Source of the DNA: Chloroflexota bacterium
GTDB taxonomy: Bacteria; Chloroflexota; Dehalococcoidia; Dehalococcoidales; RBG-16-60-22
Length of the DNA: 8,724 bases
Assembly (NCBI GenBank): GCA_025358235.1
Contig: JANYKH010000266.1
Span: 1-8,724 of the forward strand
Direction: 5' to 3'
In this document: in pieces, positions 6,542 through 8,724 of the stretch
Numbering within the stretch: position 1 is the stretch's first letter
How the letters are laid out: the number at the start of each line of letters is the position of its first letter
The notes under the pieces: model-generated
Databases searched by the model: none
What the model was told of the DNA's origin: nothing
What the model saw: only the letters and a program-made list of their open reading frames with translations
Translations under genes and position numbers: made by a program

Positions 6542-7165
6542 TTAGCCGTGCTGCGGTTGGGAACCTGGAATAAATAATAGCACTGCGGTCATCGCCGTCG
6601 ACCATACAATGTCCGGGGGGAGCTGGGTGCCGCAGCTTGAGTCCATCAGCAGATCAGCCCGTGCCGGAAACTCGTCGTCGCCCCGCCATAGAATGATGGT
6701 CATCCCAATGTGATTGAAGGGCTTCAGGTCTAAAGCGGCATCGCCGTACCTGGCGGGCTTGCCACCTATCTCCATTCCCCGTGCCAGAAAAGACTCAGGA
6801 TCATTCCCGTAGCGCGCGGCCACTTCGTCCAGCGGCATGACATGGGCGCCCCTGAGATAGATGTCCCCGCCCGGCAGTTCATGCGGTTTTTTGAGTATGC
6901 CGGTGAGCGGACGGTTTTGCGCGTTGACGAGGTAATAGAGGATGGACAGCCGGGAGTACCATTTCAACTCGTCTATGATGTAGTTACCCATCGCGGTGAC
7001 GCTTTTCAGGGTGAAATCCTCGGTATTGACCAGTATTTCCTGGCCAAAAGCGGTCAACTTAAAGCCCTGCTTTTCCACTAGCCGTTCCGCGCCGGTCCGG
7101 CGGCAGACGTCATCCGGATCGAGGTTACGCAATAGTTGCCAGACATGTTCTTCAGGAGTTACCAT
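6542..7165 (-). CDS. DUF3786-family protein
   Basis: This 207-residue soluble protein matches the DUF3786 pattern as I recall it. An N-terminal helix with W.LL and VCRRTGAER is followed by a beta-rich part (FKLTAFGQEILVNTED). Then come LSILYYLVNAQNRPLTG (about residues 73-89), LPGGDIYLRGAH (97-108), YGDAALDLKPF (139-149) and TIILWRGDDEFPARADLLMD (155-174), with CGTQLPPDIVW near the end. The blocks L..YL..A...pltG, lpGG..Y, lilW.gDeEFPA..lLfD and LP.di are diagnostic. The function is unknown; the family occurs mostly in strict anaerobes. Only three cysteines are seen and they are scattered, so a metal site is not evident. An in-frame stop (TAG) two codons before the ATG at 7165 shows that this is the earliest possible start. 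No Shine-Dalgarno precedes it. It follows the hydro-lyase beta gene by 59 bp, the largest gap in the cluster, and an internal promoter is possible there. Confidence 0.83.
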   Translation of the reverse strand: MVTPEEHVWQLLRNLDPDDVCRRTGAERLVEKQGFKLTAFGQEILVNTEDFTLKSVTAMGNYIIDELKWYSRLSILYYLVNAQNRPLTGILKKPHELPGGDIYLRGAHVMPLDEVAARYGNDPESFLARGMEIGGKPARYGDAALDLKPFNHIGMTIILWRGDDEFPARADLLMDSSCGTQLPPDIVWSTAMTAVLLFIPGSQPQHG

Positions 7166-7171
7166 GCACTA

Positions 7172-7200
7172 ATTTAACACAGCCGTTTAATGGTGTTCAA
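7172..7200 (-). promoter_or_regulatory. Candidate internal promoter before the DUF3786 gene
   Basis: On the minus strand TTGAAC (7200-7195, 4 of 6 to -35) and TTAAAT (7177-7172, 4 of 6 to -10) have exactly 17 bp between them. The -10 ends 6 nt before the ATG at 7165, so initiation would occur at or next to the A of ATG, giving a leaderless transcript. This agrees with the missing Shine-Dalgarno. The evidence is by eye only. Confidence 0.3.
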
Positions 7201-7224
7201 ACGCGGCGACGAGTCAGGCGGAAC

Positions 7225-7866
7225 TTAGTGTTGTTTGGTCCCGGTAAGCGCGGCAATATCGACTGCGGATTTAGCTAACTCCGCCAGGATAGCCGGCGTC
7301 TGTTTCTTGATGCCGGCTTCTACCTCGGAATATATGCTGTGTCCGTGGGCGTCAATGGAGACCACCGCCGGACCAAGCTTGTCTACCGAGAAGCGCAGAA
7401 GACGGTAGTGGAATATCAATTCGCCCCACCCCACCGCTTTCACTTCCCTCACCGCGCGCGTTAATCCGTACGCCCCCGCCCCCAGAAAAGACAGAAATAC
7501 GCAGCCGACTTCTTTCATCGCCTCGACGCTTTTGCTGTCCAGACCGGCCTTGCCGCCGGTTACCCGCAGGTTGAAATGCCGGATTATTTGCGGCATCTGC
7601 GGGTTGAAGCGTGTGCTAGTGGTGGGGTTCATAAATACTATTTCCTGTTTGCCGTTTATTTCCCTCATTGACCCGCCGAGATGCAGAAACACGTTATCGA
7701 TTTCTACGGGTGGCGCCTTGCCCTCTTCGATGCACTTAATGAGACGCTGATGGGTGGGCAGCCCCACCGTGCTGACGATCTCGCCGGATATCGTCACCAG
7801 GTCGCCGACTTTCAGGTTGCGTACCTGTTCTTCCGTAATTGGAACCTTTAAGTTATATATCGCCAT
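7225..7866 (-). CDS. Class I fumarase/tartrate-dehydratase-type hydro-lyase, beta subunit (divergent)
   Basis: This 213-residue protein matches the Fumerase_C family, the subunit that completes the active site of two-subunit class I fumarase or L-tartrate dehydratase. Recognisable blocks are VGDLVTISGEIVS (residues 20-32), the GPTT-type loop as NPTTSTRFN (80-88), the K-containing loop VTGGKAGL (102-109), LGAGAYGLTRAV in place of the usual GGAA segment (128-139), and GPAVVSIDAHGHSIYSE (165-181), close to TtdB. In fumarase and tartrate dehydratase the first block continues as T.RD..H.R, with an Arg believed to contact the substrate carboxylate. Here it is STVGLPTHQR (32-41), so Arg-Asp is replaced by Gly-Leu while His and the last Arg remain. 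The usual Gly of GPTT is Asn. The start has AGGGGG 8 nt upstream, overlapping the alpha subunit's stop, so the two are translationally linked. The partner is the adjacent alpha subunit; the exact substrate is uncertain. Confidence 0.82.
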   Translation of the reverse strand: MAIYNLKVPITEEQVRNLKVGDLVTISGEIVSTVGLPTHQRLIKCIEEGKAPPVEIDNVFLHLGGSMREINGKQEIVFMNPTTSTRFNPQMPQIIRHFNLRVTGGKAGLDSKSVEAMKEVGCVFLSFLGAGAYGLTRAVREVKAVGWGELIFHYRLLRFSVDKLGPAVVSIDAHGHSIYSEVEAGIKKQTPAILAELAKSAVDIAALTGTKQH

Positions 7867-7874
7867 CTGTGCCG

Positions 7875-7880
7875 CCCCCT
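7875..7880 (-). promoter_or_regulatory. Shine-Dalgarno of the hydro-lyase beta gene
   Basis: AGGGGG on the minus strand, 8 nt before ATG 7866, shares its first bases with the TAG stop of the alpha gene. This suggests coupled translation of the two subunits. Confidence 0.5.
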
Positions 7881-8724
7881 AAAAGTATTCCACCGCCCCG
7901 TCGTTGTGAATTTTCGCACTCAGTCTGCGGTTCGGCCAGCAGTTAAACGCGATGGCCACCGGCACAAAGCCGTGCCCTGCCGCTGTCTTGATGTGAACTG
8001 CCAGCGTCGTTGTGTCCCCGCCCGTCCCCATCGGCCCGATGCCCGTACGGTTGACCGCTTTGAATATTGCCGTCTCCATCTCCCGCAGCGCGGGGTCAGG
8101 GTTCACCGTCCCGATGCGCCGGACCATAGCGTCTTTTGCCATCTTGGATGCGTAGTCTATCGTCCCGCCTATACCTACACCTATGACCACAGGCGGGCAC
8201 ATCTGTGCGGCGGTGGCTGCCGCCGTCTCGAAGATGTATTTCTGAATATCCTCTATGGAAGGAAAACTGAAGACCTGTAAATCAGCCCATCGCCCAGTTC
8301 CCAGCCCTTTAGGGGAGCACAACAACTCCAGATAGTCCGCGCCATAAACGAAGTCGTAGCTGACAAGCGGCACTTCTTTACCTGTATATTTCGGTTCCAG
8401 AGTAAGTGGGTCAGTGACGTGGGGCAGGATCACCGGGTTTTTAGATTCGATGAAGGCATCAAAGCCGTCTTTGACCGCCGTTTTGATGTCCGCTTCAATA
8501 ACCGCTTTCGACCCGATTTTGATCATAAACACAGGGATGCCGCTGTCGCCGCACATTACAAACCCCGCCCGTTCAGTGTCTTTGGCGCTCTTGATCATCT
8601 GTGCCAGGGTGTTGCGGGCGGTCTCATTCGTTTCCACCGCGAGGGCGCAACGCAGCGCCTGCTTCGTATCCTCGGGCACACTTTTCAGCGATCTTTCATA
8701 CAGTGCCGCGGCGACGTCCCTGAC
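7879..8724 (-). CDS. Class I fumarase/tartrate-dehydratase-type hydro-lyase, alpha subunit (divergent), 5' end beyond the right edge
   Basis: The frame is open to the last base (upstream residues VRDVAAALYERSLKS), so the GTG at 8679 is an internal valine and the true start is outside the window. Visible are 281 residues of the Fumerase family (alpha subunit), which holds an oxygen-sensitive 4Fe-4S cluster that acts as Lewis acid in reversible dehydration of a hydroxy acid. All three cluster cysteines are present: MCGDSGIPVF (codon at 8553-8551, family PICQDTG), QMCPPVVIGVGIGG (8199-8197) and FNCWPNRR (7941-7939). NRTGIGPMGTGGDTTTLAVH is the family's GiGP.G.GG.tT.L block. Two motifs deviate. 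The substrate-binding R.NT segment reads PLTLEPKYTG (8409-8380), without the Arg. KGGGSEN reads KGLGTGR (8310-8290). The cluster is therefore probably functional, but the substrate may not be fumarate/malate. It lies 12 bp upstream of the beta subunit. Confidence 0.85.
   Translation of the reverse strand, partial: VRDVAAALYERSLKSVPEDTKQALRCALAVETNETARNTLAQMIKSAKDTERAGFVMCGDSGIPVFMIKIGSKAVIEADIKTAVKDGFDAFIESKNPVILPHVTDPLTLEPKYTGKEVPLVSYDFVYGADYLELLCSPKGLGTGRWADLQVFSFPSIEDIQKYIFETAAATAAQMCPPVVIGVGIGGTIDYASKMAKDAMVRRIGTVNPDPALREMETAIFKAVNRTGIGPMGTGGDTTTLAVHIKTAAGHGFVPVAIAFNCWPNRRLSAKIHNDGAVEYF

Noticed and set aside
6522..6605. Longer N-terminus (28 extra residues) for the small membrane protein
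   Set aside because: It would overlap the DUF3786 gene, adds an Arg-rich segment without family sense, and lacks a ribosome site. The Met at 6521 has a clear Shine-Dalgarno.
7906..8280. 124-codon plus-strand frame opposite the hydro-lyase alpha gene
   Set aside because: Its composition (many Arg, Cys, His, Pro) is typical of the complement of a real gene, and the opposite strand encodes clear family motifs including two cluster cysteines.
8677..8679. GTG as start codon of the hydro-lyase alpha gene
   Set aside because: The frame stays open to the window edge and the upstream residues continue the family's N-terminal helix, so this GTG is an internal valine codon.
1..8724. CRISPR arrays, tRNA/rRNA genes, insertion sequences, integrases, toxin-antitoxin or defence genes
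   Set aside because: I looked for evenly spaced repeats, terminal inverted repeats, transposase or nuclease motifs and RNA-gene landmarks on both strands and saw none that hold up.

Overview
The window looks like chromosomal DNA from a strict anaerobe. It carries the end of a flavodiiron O2/NO reductase, a PflX-type radical SAM protein, an oxygen-sensitive two-subunit class I hydro-lyase of the fumarase/tartrate dehydratase family, a family III CoA-transferase and a DUF3786 protein. This gene mix, with DUF4342 and moderate GC, resembles Dehalococcoidia (Chloroflexota). That assignment is an inference from gene content, because no rRNA or other marker gene is present. I see no tRNA, rRNA, insertion sequence, integrase, CRISPR array or phage gene.

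Left part (1-3974). The 3' end of a flavodiiron protein gene (2-457, +) converges on a small DUF4342-type gene (477-746, -). A 239-bp divergent intergenic region follows, with weak promoter candidates, and then a GH38 alpha-mannosidase gene (986-3734, +). The catalytic part of the mannosidase is intact, but the gene is interrupted by a one-base frameshift at a run of four C near 3261-3264. It also carries an unusual hydrophobic stretch inside the catalytic domain. Next is an independent gene for a 45-residue, very basic protein (3837-3974, +), preceded by a good extended -10 promoter.

Right part (3971-8724). Six genes lie on the minus strand, separated by 6 to 59 bp, and probably form one operon read right to left: hydro-lyase alpha (runs off the right edge), hydro-lyase beta, DUF3786 protein, small membrane protein, family III CoA-transferase, PflX-like radical SAM protein. 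The last gene overlaps the small basic-protein gene tail to tail by 4 bp.

Functional reading. The hydro-lyase subunits keep all three iron-sulfur cysteines but have lost the arginine-bearing motifs typical of fumarase in both subunits. The CoA-transferase lacks the aspartate that normally carries the acyl-CoA anhydride. The operon may therefore encode a modified organic-acid/CoA pathway rather than standard fumarase and CoA-transfer steps; this is inference. Two genes in the operon lack a Shine-Dalgarno sequence and have a -10-like hexamer exactly 6 nt before the ATG, which suggests possible leaderless transcripts. I found no clearly new multi-gene defence or mobile system here.
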